Of a stretch of 64,000 bases of DNA, positions 22,976-33,428 are shown one piece after another. Where the stretch lies: assembly GCF_028583425.1 (NCBI RefSeq), contig NC_072798.1, positions 8,248,501-8,312,500 on the forward strand. Reading direction: 5' to 3'. A model generated the notes under the pieces. The model saw only the letters and a program-made list of their open reading frames with translations, was not told where the DNA came from and did no database searches. The first letter of the stretch is position 1; the number at the start of each line of letters is the position of its first letter. The DNA comes from Eublepharis macularius (lineage: Eukaryota; Chordata; Lepidosauria; Squamata; Eublepharidae). The position numbers and the translations under genes were made by a program.

Positions 22976-23130
22976 AGCCGCTTTGGTGTAGTGTTTACCA
23001 TGTCTGGCTAAGATCTGGGAGAACCATATTCAGATCCCCATTCAGCAGTGGAAACTCACTGGGGGGACCTTGGGCCAGTCACATACTCTAATTTACCTTC
23101 ACAGGGTTGTTTTGAAGATACAACGAAGCC
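22976..23130 (+). mobile_element. Sauria-type tRNA SINE
   Basis: Starts GAGAGCCGCTTTGGTGTAGTG, has the B-box-like CATATTCAGATCCCCATTC, GACCTTGGGCCAGTCACA and CACAGGGTTGTTTTGAAGA. Confidence 0.75.
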
Positions 23131-23134
23131 AAAT

Positions 23135-24975
23135 TATATTAGGTGTGACGAACTGCACTTTTTAAAAGCTTAGAAATGCTGTACTTTGAAAAAACAGAGA
23201 GCCTTGAATTACAAGCTACTTTAAGGAATCTGATTGGGTAGCATGAGCTGAACATGGAGAGACTAGTTCTGAACTGAATGCTGGGGGGAGAGGAGTCTGA
23301 TATCAGCCCTAGCTAAGAGGAGTCCTGTACTGACATTTTTCAAGACCCAGTGCTGACTTGAGTAGTTTTAGACTGACAGAACTGGAAAAAGTTGGCACGG
23401 AAGTTTGGGGAGTTGGCACAGCCTACCATTCTGGCAAAAAGAATTTCCCTACCCAGTCAAACAGGGAGTTCTTTCTGAAAAGTGAAGATATCCCTGGTCT
23501 GGTGTAATCAGAAACTGCCTTTGGACACCTTAAGAGTCAGTTAAAAACTCTTAACAAGTACTGTTGTTTCAAGAAAATTTACTTGGGTACTAGAAAGAGG
23601 ACAGCAGACCTCTGGAAACCAAAACTATTAACAGAATACTTAAAGTGTACTTGAGTGTTCAGGAAAACATTAGAACAAAAATATATTAAAATGAAGATTT
23701 AAGTAATTGTGAAGAGCTTAAGAAACTCTCATTAATCTGGAACATTAGACCTTAAGTCTATGTTTGTACTTACTTTATCTCAGAGTTACCTACATTCAGT
23801 TAAATTTTGACCTGCTTTCACCTCTCCCTTCTATGTTAAAATATTTTGTTATTTTGGAATTTGAAAACACCTCTAGTGCCATTTAAGTTGTTTTAAGTCA
23901 AAAAAGGAAGGGGGGTGAACCCTCACAGTAAGCTATCTTGGGTCTTCATTGGGGAAAAAATGTGACTGGGGAGAAAGCTGTAGTTTAAATCAAGTAAAAA
24001 ATATTAACGAAGATAACCTAAAATGAGATGACTTAACTCAAGAAGCCACAGCCTGCAGTTTGCATGACCTGAGCAAGGCTGTTAACGATAGTACATTCTG
24101 GAAGGCATTCATTCATAGAGTTGCCGTAAGTCAGGACCAACTTGACAGCACATAGAAGGTATTAAGATGTGCAAGCTTGTCTCCCCCCACCCCCGCTTCT
24201 CTCTGCTCAAGCTTTGAAGATGGTTGCAAGACTATCCTTTTCTAAGCAAAAGTTTAGTCTGTAGAGAACAAAATTGTTGGGAAAACTTGCTCCAGAAAGC
24301 ATTTGAAATCAGGATGGCCTATAGTCCAGTTTATCCATGCTGATTTGATTGTTAATAAACAAATGACTACCAAACTTGTTCAGCCTCCCACCCCAAAGAG
24401 TAACAGCTAAAAGCTGTGCTATACTCTATCATCTTAAATAATAAGGTCATCTGGGAAAAGTGCTGACATACCAAAGTGGTTATCAGACTTATTCTAATCC
24501 CCAGCACCTGTTCTGAGAGCAGCCAGGCAAAAACCTCTGAGAAGCTCCCAAGATGAGCACAAAAAGCTCCACCCTCATCTAATCTGAAGAGGTATACTGC
24601 CCTTGTGTATGGGCACTGTTCTTGTGGTGCAATAATTCTGAAGAGTTTAAGAAACTCTACTTAGTCTGAAACATAAAAGCTAAAGTCTGTTTATGTTGAG
24701 TAACCTCAGAATTTTTCAACTCCATTTCACCTCACCTTTCCCCTCTAAGTCAAATAAAATAGTTATTTTTAAAGTGTATCACTACTGTCGGCCACAAGCT
24801 AAGTGGACCTACCCTTTTCATTAACACCCTTTTTTCCCCTCACTAAAACCTGCAAATCTCAGAAGCTCCACGACCTTCTTGAGCCAGAACTAAGAATAAA
24901 AAAAATAAACCACCCCCCCCACCCCAGAAAATTTTTTCGATAGGTCTCTGCTGTAATCTCCTCAGAGAGAATTTC
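23135..24975. other. Intergenic DNA with a diverged direct duplication
   Basis: The segments about 23712-23870 and 24640-24770 resemble each other in the same orientation (GAAGAG[C/T]TTAAGAAACTCT, then TCTGGAACAT/TCTGAAACAT, AGTCTATGTTTGT/AGTCTGTTTATGT, and TTTCACCTC). They may be two copies of an unknown repeat. No gene is recognised. Confidence 0.4.
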
Positions 24976-24979
24976 CCCC

Positions 24980-25580
24980 TCAAAACAGAAAAGGAATCCC
25001 AAAATGGCTGAAACGCGCCCAGCTTTTTCACAACAGGGCGCTTAAAAATTAAAATAAAAACTCTGCTCTTCTCAAAGCGTTTTAAATCATAAGGCTCGTG
25101 CTCCGTCCTAATTTTTCTGTCAAACAAACTAGTTCTCTCAGTCAACAAGCGCGGAGCCCATGAGGAAAAACGCCCCAGCTAAACAGACCACCACCACCCA
25201 CAGAAGAAGCACAAAACGCAACTGAAGAAAAACGACCCGCGCGCTCACAAAAGGCAGAGGAACGTGCCAACCCCGCAGCTCAGAGGGGTGGAGGGGGAAG
25301 AGCCTCTCCGTTTCTTTAAAGGGAAAATCCACCCAAAGGCTCTCGATTGTCCCTTTTCACTCTTATATTTCCAAATACGGCATCTGATGCAATCGTTCAG
25401 TCGATAAGCCCTTCCAGGAGCAGTTTTAACGCGATTCCTGCCCTCCCCCTTAACCTTCGTTTGGAACAGCCCGCCCACTTCAGCGCGGACCATTGCTCGT
25501 TCGGGGTTTCCCTGGTACTTCCAGGGGTTAGAAGACCCGTTAACTGTTTATTTGCTGGACGGGATGGAATGGCATTTTTT
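24980..25580. promoter_or_regulatory. CpG-rich patch, possible orphan CpG island
   Basis: CpG is frequent (ACGCGCCCAGC, GACCCGCGCGCTCAC, TTCAGCGCGGACC, TAACGCGATTCC), roughly 25-30 in 600 bp, while the flanks are CpG-poor. It lies between MTRF1L and IL2RA with no recognised exon beside it. It may be a promoter of an unannotated transcript or a young repeat. Confidence 0.3.
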
Positions 25581-25856
25581 GGCACAGGGCAGCCTATAGA
25601 AAGAGCTGGAAGAGTGCAGTGCAATGCATGCCAAGGCAACACAGTAGGGTGGCCCCAGAGTAAAAAAAAAAACTTAAAAAAAATCATGGCAGATGTCTGA
25701 CCTTTCTCCACACCTGCAGATAGTCTAGGAGGGAGTAAAGGTGCCTTGTCTTAGGGTCAGTGTGTGATATGCTCTGGCTGAGACTGGAACAGGGCTTTGT
25801 CCCAATTTATTTGTAAGGCATCTTAAAGACCTAATTTAGCCTACAGGCTGGGCAGC

Positions 25857-26037
25857 CGGGCTTTTTTTCTGGGAAAAGAGGTGGTGGAACTCAGTGGGTT
25901 GCCCTCGGAGAAAATGGTCACATGGCTGGTGGCCCCGCCCCCTGATCTCCAGACAGAGGGGAGTTGAGAGTGCCCTCTGTGAGCTCCAGCGGCAGTACAT
26001 CCAGAACCTGAGACGACAGTACATCCAGAACCACTTC
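25857..26037. repeat. hAT MITE half-copy
   Basis: Contains GGGCTTTTTTTCTGGGAAAA, GGTGGTGGAACTCAGTGGG and CTGATCTCCAGACAGAGGGG of the family at 35.3, 48.9 and 57.1 kb. The right half is missing. Confidence 0.65.
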
Positions 26038-26283
26038 TAGCTGCAGCCTTGTGATTCTGTTTTTGAATACTATTTTATATTTTTAAAACTTCTTGCAAGC
26101 AAAAAAGCAGTGCATCATGGAGAAAGGGGCTATCATGGCACATTCTCTAGCACACTATTTTTTTCTAATTGGAGGGTATCCTTTTTTTAACATGGGAACA
26201 ATAAAAAATGTGACACACATCCCTCTGAAATGTGAAGTAGTACAGTCCACTCTACCTACACAGGATTCTACCACCTCTACTTG

Positions 26284-26490
26284 TATAGACATCGAAAAGA
26301 GTCCAGTAGCACCTTTAAGACTAACCAACTTTATTGGAGCATAAGCTTTCGAGAATCACAGCTCTCTTCGTCAGATGTATCAACTGCCGTTCTCGAAAGC
26401 TTATGCTACAGTACAGTTGTTTAGTCTTAAAGGTGCTACTGGACTCTTTTAGATTTTGCGACTACAGACTAACATGGCTAACTCCTCTGG
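26284..26490. mobile_element. Two PLE terminal pieces, head to head
   Basis: The left part is the minus-strand PLE end (AGTCCAGTAGCACCTTTAAG ... GCATAAGCTTTCGAG). The right part is the plus-strand copy (TTCTCGAAAGCTTATGC ... TTAAAGGTGCTACTGGACTC, then ACTAACATGGCTAAC). The two form a partial inverted repeat. Confidence 0.7.
26339..26378 (-). ncRNA. Hammerhead ribozyme motif
   Basis: Minus strand: ACAU, core CUGACGA, extra A, stem II GAGAGC/GAUUCUC, GAA, palindromic AGCU, U17, then AUGC. Core bases are intact; three of four stem I pairs form. Confidence 0.5.
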
Positions 26491-26739
26491 ATGTATAGAC
26501 ATAGAATTATATATGTACAGGGTGGCTAATAGTCTGGAGGAAAAAATATATTGTCCCTTTAACAGAGCAGCAGGATTGGAGTTCAGTGGCACCTTAGAGA
26601 CCAACATGATTTTCAGTGACTGCCTTCCATAATGCTAGTACTTGGGAGCATCTAATAATGGTAATAGAGGTAGGGTAAGAAAAGAAAGTAGGGTTCCTTC
26701 AGTTTGACTCTTTCAAGTGCAAAATGACAGGCAAAAAAT

Positions 26740-27546
26740 TGTAGACATGATATATTAATGGAGCAATGGGAAAATATGTGGACAAGAGGGCTGAAATTTA
26801 CATTAAGCTCCAGTATTAAAGAAAATGTTTACAAAATGATGTATCATTGGTATATGACTTCTGAAAAATTGGCTAGAATGTATAAGGGGGCATCAAATGT
26901 ATGTTGCAAATGTGCTAAGCAAGAATGGACATTTTTTCATATGTGGTGGACATTGATTTTTGATTGCAGATATAATCATCAATACAGAAGATTTTGAAGA
27001 TTAAACTTCAGCTGAAACAAGAAATTTTTCTGTTGGGAATAATGGACAGCCAGTTGGAAAAAAGTTTTAGAACATTGTTTTTATACTTTATTACAGCAGC
27101 AAGAGTACTTTATGCACAAAAGTGGAAAACTACAACAGTGCCTACAGTGGAGGAATGGTTGACAAAAGTTTTGGAGTTTGTGTTAATGGCAAAACTTACT
27201 GCATTAATTAGAGAAAGGACATTAGTTAACTTCTTGTCTGAATTTAAACCGCTAATAGACTTTTTGCATGAAATGGATAACAACGATTTGATGACATCTG
27301 GATTCATGGATTAAGAAACAGGAACAATAGAAAAAAGAAGGGTTTTGTGACTAACGGAGAATAAGTGGGACTCTAGAAATGATATATACTTGTTGCGGAG
27401 AAAATCGGAACTCAGCTTCTAGTGTAATTTAGGGTTTTCCTTTTTCTTTTCCTCTTAATTTTATAGATATATGTATGTTATGTTTAGAATTGTGTTTTTT
27501 CTTGTTCTCTATGTTTGTTGTTTATTGTGTTGTGGTGTGTAGTTTA
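26740..27546 (+). mobile_element. L1 LINE 3' end (ORF2 C-terminus plus 3' UTR)
   Basis: Two adjacent frames, 26758-26997 and 26994-27314, together resemble the C-terminal third of L1 ORF2. The first holds MYHWYMTSEKLARMYKGAS, then a Cys-x2-Cys (NVCCKCAK) and TFFHMWWT. The second holds FLLGIMDSQLEKS and AARVLYAQKWK. The frames are offset, so the copy is broken, and its 5' part is absent. The T-rich 3' UTR continues to the Helitron at 27547. Confidence 0.8.
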
Positions 27547-28863
27547 TCTATCTATATAACTGAGTAAGCGTGTTTCAGACAACTCACTTTATACCCTGGT
27601 GCACCACCAGAGGGCGCTGCCGCAAAGGAAAGCCCAGGTAACTCACCATATCTCTCCAGAAAACATGTCATGATGGGACGCCCAGGCAGGGAACAGGAGC
27701 TGAGCAGGTGGCAATGCCCTCCCCGCGCTTTAACCCACTTGATATTAGGAGTGGAGCAGGTGGCAATGCCCATCCCCTTCAGCCAGCTGGTATTAGGAGT
27801 GGAGTAGGTGGCAATGCTTGCCCCATGCTTTAACCCAGCTGGTATTAGGAGCGGAGCAGGTGGCAATGCCTACCATTGCCTTAAACAAGCTGGTATTAGG
27901 AGCAGAGCAGGTAGCAATGCCTGCCCCCTGCATTAACCCAGCTGATATTAGGAGCAGAGCAGGGGGCAATACCTGCCCCCCTTCACCCAGCTAGGATCAG
28001 GAGCTGAGCAGATGGCAATGCCCACTCTCTGCCTTAACCCAGCTGTTATTAGGAGCAGGTGGCAATGTCCACCTCACCTTAACCCAGCTGGTATTAGGAG
28101 CGGAGAAGGTGGCAATGCCCACCCCACCTTAACCCAGCTGGTATTAGGAGTGCAGCGGGTGGCAATGCCCATCCCCCACCGTAACACAGTGGATATTAGA
28201 AGCATAACAGGTAGCAATGGCCATCCCCGCCTTAACCCAACTGGTATTAGGAGCAGAGTACGTGGCAATGCCCAGCCCACTTCAGCCACCTGGGATCAGG
28301 AGTGGAGCAGGTGGTAATTCCCACCCCTGCCTTAACCCAGCTCGTATTAAGAGTGAAGCAGGTGGCAATGCCAACCCCCGCCTTATCACAACTGGCATTA
28401 GGAGAGAAGCAGGTGGCAATGCCCATCCCCCACCTTAACCCAGCTATTAAAAGTGGAGGTAGTGCTTGCTCCTCCCTTCACCCAGCAGGAAACAGGTGGC
28501 AATGCCCACCCCCCTTCACCCAGCTGGGATCAGGCTTGGAGCAGGCAGCAATGCCTGCCCCCCTTCACCCAGCCATAATCAGGCACAGAGCAGAAGTCAA
28601 TGCCCATTTTCCTTTCACCCAGCTGGGATCAGGAGTGGAGCAGATGGCAGTGCCTGCCCCCCTTTACCCAGCCTGTATCAGACATGCAGCAGGTAGCAAA
28701 GCCCACCGCCCCTTCATGTTGCTGAGATCAGGTATGGAGCAGGTGGCAATGCCCCCCCCCCACTGGCCAGGGTCAGTGATGGAGGAGGAGGGGATGCCTG
28801 CCTGTCCGCTCTCCCCTTTCTAGAGCCCGTTGTATTTTCCCCCACAACGGGCTCTGTTTCTAG
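27547..28863 (+). mobile_element. Non-autonomous Helitron with internal minisatellite
   Basis: The left end TCTATCTATATAACTGAG follows an A. The right end is CTAG (28860-28863) before a T. A perfect 12-bp stem (AGAGCCCGTTGT at 28822-28833 with ACAACGGGCTCT at 28844-28855, 10-nt loop) stands just before CTAG. TC...hairpin...CTAG inserted between A and T is the Helitron signature. No Rep/helicase frame is present. Choosing 27547 over 27551 for the 5' end is a judgement. Confidence 0.7.
27690..28785 (+). repeat. ~52-bp minisatellite inside the Helitron
   Basis: About 20 diverged copies of a unit like 'CCCAGCTGGTATTAGGAG' + 'GAGCAGGTGGCAATGCCCA' + C-rich linker. The first two thirds use GGTATTAGG; the last third switches to GGGATCAGG with TTCACCCAGCT, so two subfamilies are arranged in blocks. 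Confidence 0.85.
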
Positions 28864-29071
28864 TAGTTTAAATAAAGAATTTTTTTTAATACCAAGTGCA
28901 GAATGACAGAAGCCCAAACAGGATCCAGTCCTTGAGGCCCAATCCTCTGAAAACCGTGTGCAGAAAAGCCCTAGGATGCAAGATGAATAACGAACAAACG
29001 ATCAGGCAGAACACACACTCTTGGGGCAAAGAACTTGCAATGCAAAGAGTTTGTTGTTTTGGAGAGGCAAG

Positions 29072-29236
29072 ATGAGTGAGGCTCCAGACCCGTTGTTGGT
29101 TCCCTTTGACGACTTCTTGCTCGAGGGCGAGATGGAAGATGTTGGGGCTGTTGGAGGCACCCCACTGCAACCTGTGGGGCGACACAGCTCTCTTTCTTTT
29201 GCTGAAGACGTTCACCGAGTGCCCAAGGTGGGCTGA
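29072..29236 (+). CDS. Unassigned short open frame, possible exon
   Basis: An ATG at 29072 opens 54 codons beginning MSEAPDPLLVPFDDFLLEGE and ending HSSLSFAEDVHRVPK-VG before a stop. The acidic, low-repeat composition and a possible donor (AAG/GTGGGC at the end) make it look more like a real first exon or retrocopy than background. It starts ~200 bp after the Helitron. I do not recognise the family and see no matching downstream exon, so it may be a chance frame. Confidence 0.25.
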   Translation: MSEAPDPLLVPFDDFLLEGEMEDVGAVGGTPLQPVGRHSSLSFAEDVHRVPKVG

Positions 29237-29611
29237 ATGGATCGCAGAGACAGTTTATGCAAGGAGCATTGTGCAAAAAGGGTTTTGTGGTATAAATGTT
29301 TATCGTGTTCCTAGCAGATTATAAATAGCATGTTTCAGTTAACTACTTTAATCAGCAGTGGCAAGAATGCTAGTATTCTTATCTCTCTCTATCTTGTCCC
29401 CAGATTTCATGTCCAGTAAACATTTTATCGGAATATCACAGTGATGACAGATTAGCGTGGAAGAAAAACTGCCACTTGTCATTTTCTTGTTAGGTTTGAA
29501 AAGAATTTCGTTCTCTTATTTATTTCATTTTACTTCATTTATACTCTGCCTTTCTCCCCAATGAAGGAGCGGCATCCAGCTTCTCAGGTGCAAGCAACCA
29601 TAAAACTGGTA

Positions 29612-29705
29612 AATAGTAGAGTCCAGTAGCACCTTTAAGACTAACCAACTTTATTGCAGCATAAGCTTTCGAGAGCCACAGGTCTCTTCGTCAGATGACG
29701 AACAC
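29612..29705 (-). mobile_element. PLE terminal fragment
   Basis: AGTCCAGTAGCACCTTTAAG, CTAACCAACTTTATTGCAGC and GCATAAGCTTTCGAGAG: a minus-strand PLE end. Confidence 0.7.
29659..29698 (-). ncRNA. Hammerhead ribozyme motif
   Basis: CUGACGA, stem II GAGACC/GGCUCUC with one mismatch, GAA, AGCU, U17. The core is intact, but stem I is only three pairs (CAU/AUG). Confidence 0.45.
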
Positions 29706-29931
29706 CCTCTGAGTGGGTGTTGTTGTCTTGAAGGGCGAAGGGCCATATAGAAATCGATTATTATTATTAAAGATCTGGCTGTCCACCTGCATAAGGGTTT
29801 TAATGTATAACTTCATAACTCTATAAGGTTTATAATTTATAATCCAAGTTTATAATTTATAACTTTCAAATGTTGTGTCCCCCCCGCCCCGCTCAGAACA
29901 GCCATTTGGTGCCTCCAGGCAGGCATGAGTA

Positions 29932-30134
29932 GAGCCAAACTACAAGTGATGTCTTACACAGGTTGGACACTAGTCGGCTTCCCTCAAGTTTTGATGGGAA
30001 ATGTAGGCATCCTGGTCTTGCAGCTGTAATGGAGAGCCAAGCTGTAAAACCAGGACGCCTACATTTCCCATCAAAACTTGAGGGAAGCTGACAAGTGTCC
30101 AACCTGTGTAAGGCGTCACTTGTAGTTTGGCTCT
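29932..30134. repeat. Palindromic MITE, GAGCCAAGCTACAAGTGACG ends, interior type 1
   Basis: The left arm has GGTTGGACACTAGTCGGCTT, CAAGTTTTGATGGGAAATG and TAGGCATCCTGG; the right arm is the reverse complement after a ~30-bp centre. Related copies lie at 40.4 and 47.4 kb. Confidence 0.85.
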
Positions 30135-30248
30135 CAGACTTGAGTGAGTACCTCTATGCTAATCTGCTAACAGTAGATAAGAAGAATTTAAGAACCAGTG
30201 TTGGCATTATATTTTTAATAAGGAAATGGAACTGGGTCGCTGACAGTC

Positions 30249-30327
30249 CAATCCTAAATTACTTCAGTCTAAGGCTGTTGATTGCACTGGGCTTAGACTG
30301 CAGTAACTCTTCTTAGAATTGCACTGA
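30249..30327. repeat. ~80-bp fold-back MITE (CAATCCTAA...TTAGAATTG)
   Basis: CCAATCCTAAATTACTTCAG is mirrored by CTGCAGTAACTCTTCTTAG. Similar copies are at 49319-49400 and 58970-59050. Confidence 0.6.
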
Positions 30328-30484
30328 AATATATTTATAATGCTTTCAACCATGTTAAATAAAAATTTCCAGCATCCCACTTGGACTTACACATTCTCCC
30401 AGTGCATACGGAAGCAATCCACATTGCAGTTCAATTTGTCTTATCCCAACACCCTGCTCCTTTACCTCTGCCAGGGCGAAGTAG

Positions 30485-30690
30485 TGATGAAAATGGCAGA
30501 GTAGGATGTGGGAGACTCTAGTTCAAATCCCCACCACGGATTCTTGCTGGGTGACCTTGAGCCAGTCACACTATTTCACCCTAACCTACCTCACAAGGTT
30601 GTTGTGAGGATAAAAGGGAGGAGAGGAGAACTTTGTGAGCAGCTTTGGATCCCTATTGGGAAAAACGAGAAATAAAGTAAAATAAATAAA
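30485..30690 (+). mobile_element. Sauria-type tRNA SINE
   Basis: Head with AGTTCAAATCCCCACCACGG, GTGACCTTGAGCCAGTCACA, CACAAGGTTGTTGTGAGGAT and tail CTATTGGGAAAAACGAG followed by AAATAAATAAATAA. Confidence 0.75.
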
Positions 30691-30779
30691 TAATACCTTT
30701 AAGTGCCCAGTGATGTGTGCTGTATATATTTGATGGTCCATATAGTCTCTAGCTCTATGACACGAAAATAGTGCCTGTT

Positions 30780-30865
30780 GATTTCTGTCCAGTGGTACCT
30801 TAGAGACCAATAAGATTTTCGTAGTGTAAGCTTTCATGGGTCAGATACCCTTTCTGCAGGTCAAA
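30780..30865 (-). repeat. PLE-related terminal fragment lacking stem II
   Basis: CAGTGGTACCTTAGAGACC and GTAAGCTTTCATGGGTCAGA, minus-oriented. The hammerhead-like core CUGA...GAAAGCUU is present, but the stem II segment is reduced to a few bases. Confidence 0.5.
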
Positions 30866-31256
30866 TACTAATAAATGTGTAAGAGTCCAATTCCTTTTGG
30901 GGGTCAGTTGGCTACCCTAGATCAGTATGTTCTCTTCTGGGCCTGCAACTTATTTTTTTCTGGATACACACTTCATTTTTATACTCAACATAAAATACGG
31001 ACAAATTCTAATGCATGGATCCCCTACATGGACTCTGCCAACTTTTTTCTTGGTGACCATCAAGTGTTTTTAGAAAATGGGTGGGATGAGGTTGGGCTGT
31101 TGTCCAACAGGGTTTCTGATTGGCCATGCCGATTAAAATACATTTTGTTTCAGCAGCAGTTGCCACCACAATGTCAATTTTATTCACTCTCACTGATCTT
31201 TCCTGGTGTATTTTTTAAATTACCCCACTTCTTCTCCGTAGTTGGGCTTCCTCTAT

Positions 31257-31465
31257 GGTTTCCAACCACCAGATGGGGGTTGGAGATCTCCTGGAATTAC
31301 AGCTGATCTCCAGATGACAGGTTTCCTGGAGAAAATGGCTGCTTTGGAGGGTAGACGACCCTATGGCATTATACCTTGCTGGAGTCCTTCCCCTTCCTAA
31401 ACCCAAGTCCCCAAGCCCCATCCTTAAATCTCCAGGTATTTCCCAAGCAGGAGTTGGTAACACTA
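31257..31465. repeat. GGTTGCCA-type MITE
   Basis: TTGGAGATCTCCTGGAATTAC, GAGAAAATGGCTGCTTTGGA and CAAATCTCCAGG-like segments; ends approach GGTTxCCAAC and GTTGGTAAC. One of about eight copies in the window. Confidence 0.7.
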
Positions 31466-31469
31466 GCTT

Positions 31470-31665
31470 CCTCTGCTTGTGTGGCTCTGCCTCCAATGGC
31501 AGCTATTTTGTGGATGACTCTGCCTCCAATGATAGCCATTTTGTGCATGGCTGTGCCTCCCATGGCAGCCATTTTGGGGTTGCACTCACCCCACCCTGTG
31601 CCAGAATTCCAAAGGTGCCCATAAGTTCAAAATGGTTGGGGAACCTTGCTTTAGTAGAGGACAAA
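31470..31665. repeat. hAT-like repeat with ~33-bp tandem units
   Basis: Units of the form CTGCCTCCAATGGCAGCTAT + TTTGTGGATGA recur three to four times, then CAAAATGGTTGGGGAACC. A related copy in the other direction lies at 46.84-47.23 kb (AAAATGGCTTCCACAGGAG). Confidence 0.5.
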
Positions 31666-31814
31666 GCCTTTAGAAAATGGGTGGTATTACTAAAGCAGGA
31701 TGACACGGTTAACTAAAAACTTTAAAAACCTCTCTTCTTTAGTCATCCACTTATTTACATATAACATAATTCAAAGCATGACGGTATTTCCCCCCCGACT
31801 CTGAGCCTATGCTG

Positions 31815-31990
31815 CTTTGTGGTCTAGTGGTTAGAATGTCTGGTTCAGAACTGACACACCTGCATTCCAATCCCCACATAGCCCAGTGTGCCTTTGATCC
31901 TGTCGCTCAGACTACCCGACCTCTTAGGGTTGTTGTGAAGCCAACATGGGGGCAATAAGGCTATGGATACTTCCCTGAACTCCTCAGGGG
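31815..31990 (+). mobile_element. Sauria-type tRNA SINE, degenerate
   Basis: TTTGTGGTCTAGTGGTTAGA (A-box region), CATTCCAATCCCCAC (B-box region), TTAGGGTTGTTGTGAAG. Confidence 0.65.
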
Positions 31991-32265
31991 AAGTGTGATA
32001 AAATGGACTTGATTCTCCCCCAATCAGTAAAGGATACAATGGTGTTTTCTGGGTGCTGTTGATAAGCATATGGGGTTCAGAGGGAATGCGGGCCACATCA
32101 GGGAGTTCCAGGCTGCCCTTCATTCCTCTTGGAGGATAATATTGGTTCCCATATATTTGAGTCAGTCTGTCTAGCAGTTTCTGCATTGTCCTGTCTACAC
32201 CCAAGTCCCAAAAGAAACAGCTACCTGGCTCCATTCCACACATCTGGTACCACTCTTTTAGATAC

Positions 32266-32755
32266 GGTTGCCAACTCTGACCTGAGAAACTTCTGGAGTT
32301 TGGGGGGCAGAGCCTGGAGAGATGGAGTTTGGGGAGAGGAGAGAGATCAGCAAGAATGTGATGCCATACAGTCTACCCTCCAGAACTGCCATTTTCTCCA
32401 AGGGAACTGGCCTGCCTCATCTGGAGAGCTCCTTTGGAGGTTTTTAAGCAGAGGCTAGATGGCCTTCTGACAGCAATGCTTATTTTGTGAACCTAGGCAG
32501 ATCATGAGAGGGAGGGTAGGAAGGGTAACATCAGTGCTTAGTTCTTATGGCCCTTTCTTACATGCCCAGGGTAATGCCAAGCGCCACCTTGAGGTCAGGC
32601 AGCAATTTTCCCCAGACCAGTTTGGCTAGGGATCCTGACAGTGTTTTGCCATCTTCTGGGCATGAAGCAGGGGTCCAAACCTATGGTTCTATGATTCTAT
32701 GATCAGTTGTAATTCCAGGAGAACTCCAGCCCCCACTTGAAGGTTGGCAACCAAA
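32266..32755. repeat. GGTTGCCA-type MITE split by a CR1 insertion
   Basis: The MITE starts CGGTTGCCAACTCTGACC and breaks off at CTGCCTCATCTGGAGA near 32420. It resumes at ATCAGTTGTAATTCCAGG near 32701 and ends at AGGTTGGCAACC. The intervening ~280 bp are the CR1 tail. Confidence 0.8.
32421..32702 (+). mobile_element. CR1 LINE 3' end
   Basis: GGAGGTTTTTAAGCAGAGGC, GATGGCCTTCTGACAGCAAT, CCATCTTCTGGGCATG and the terminal repeat ATTCTATGAT are standard CR1 3' features. It is inserted into a MITE and 5' truncated. Confidence 0.8.
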
Positions 32756-33428
32756 CTTTTTAGGCACCAGGCCAAACTGTTATCTGTTTATCCAGGCTTT
32801 TTCATGGAAGGCTTGAACTTTAAGCACCATTGGTATAGCATGCTTTAAGCCTGAAAACTGTTCAGTTAATTTTGAGACGCTCAAAGAGGTGTTGGATTTT
32901 TTTAAAAAAATGCTCTGGCTGGGTTTTCAATGCTGGGTTTTAATTAACAACTTTAAAGTTTGGTGTTCTTATGTTTTATATGGTAAGGTATCTCTGGCTG
33001 GTTTCCTGGAAAGGCAGGTGAAAAAAATTCCAAAGAAATAAATAATTTGGCCAATCCCAAAGGTTGAGAACGTATGCTGAAAACACAAAGTACTGTGGGA
33101 TTAACTCTCCAAAGAGACTTGGGCGGAAATGTCCACTTCTGGCTAAACTTAACCACAGGTACATGCCATTTCCTCCAAATTGCTGCTAAGCTACATAACG
33201 CTTGGGCAGAAACAGGACTTCCTGGAAGAAGGCAGCTAACATCTGAGGAGAACCCTTCACGGGTTCTTGAAAGGCTAGGGGAGTGTTCGATAGTGTGACT
33301 AAACTGGTAACAACTCTTAGATAGTTATCAAAAGACTTTCTTCTCATCTGCCATTAGTCAGACCGCAAGCTTTCAGTCAAGAAGGGAAAACTCCTGTCCT
33401 TGCAAAATCCATTGGGGGTTGAGAAGAC

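Noticed and set aside
23152-23929. A solo LTR (TGTGACG...CCTCACA)
   Set aside because: The ends look suggestive, but no target duplication matches and no other LTR hallmark could be confirmed.
28012-28823. Several open frames with repeated 'NPAGIRSG..MPTP' peptides
   Set aside because: They are translations of the ~52-bp minisatellite inside the Helitron, open on both strands.
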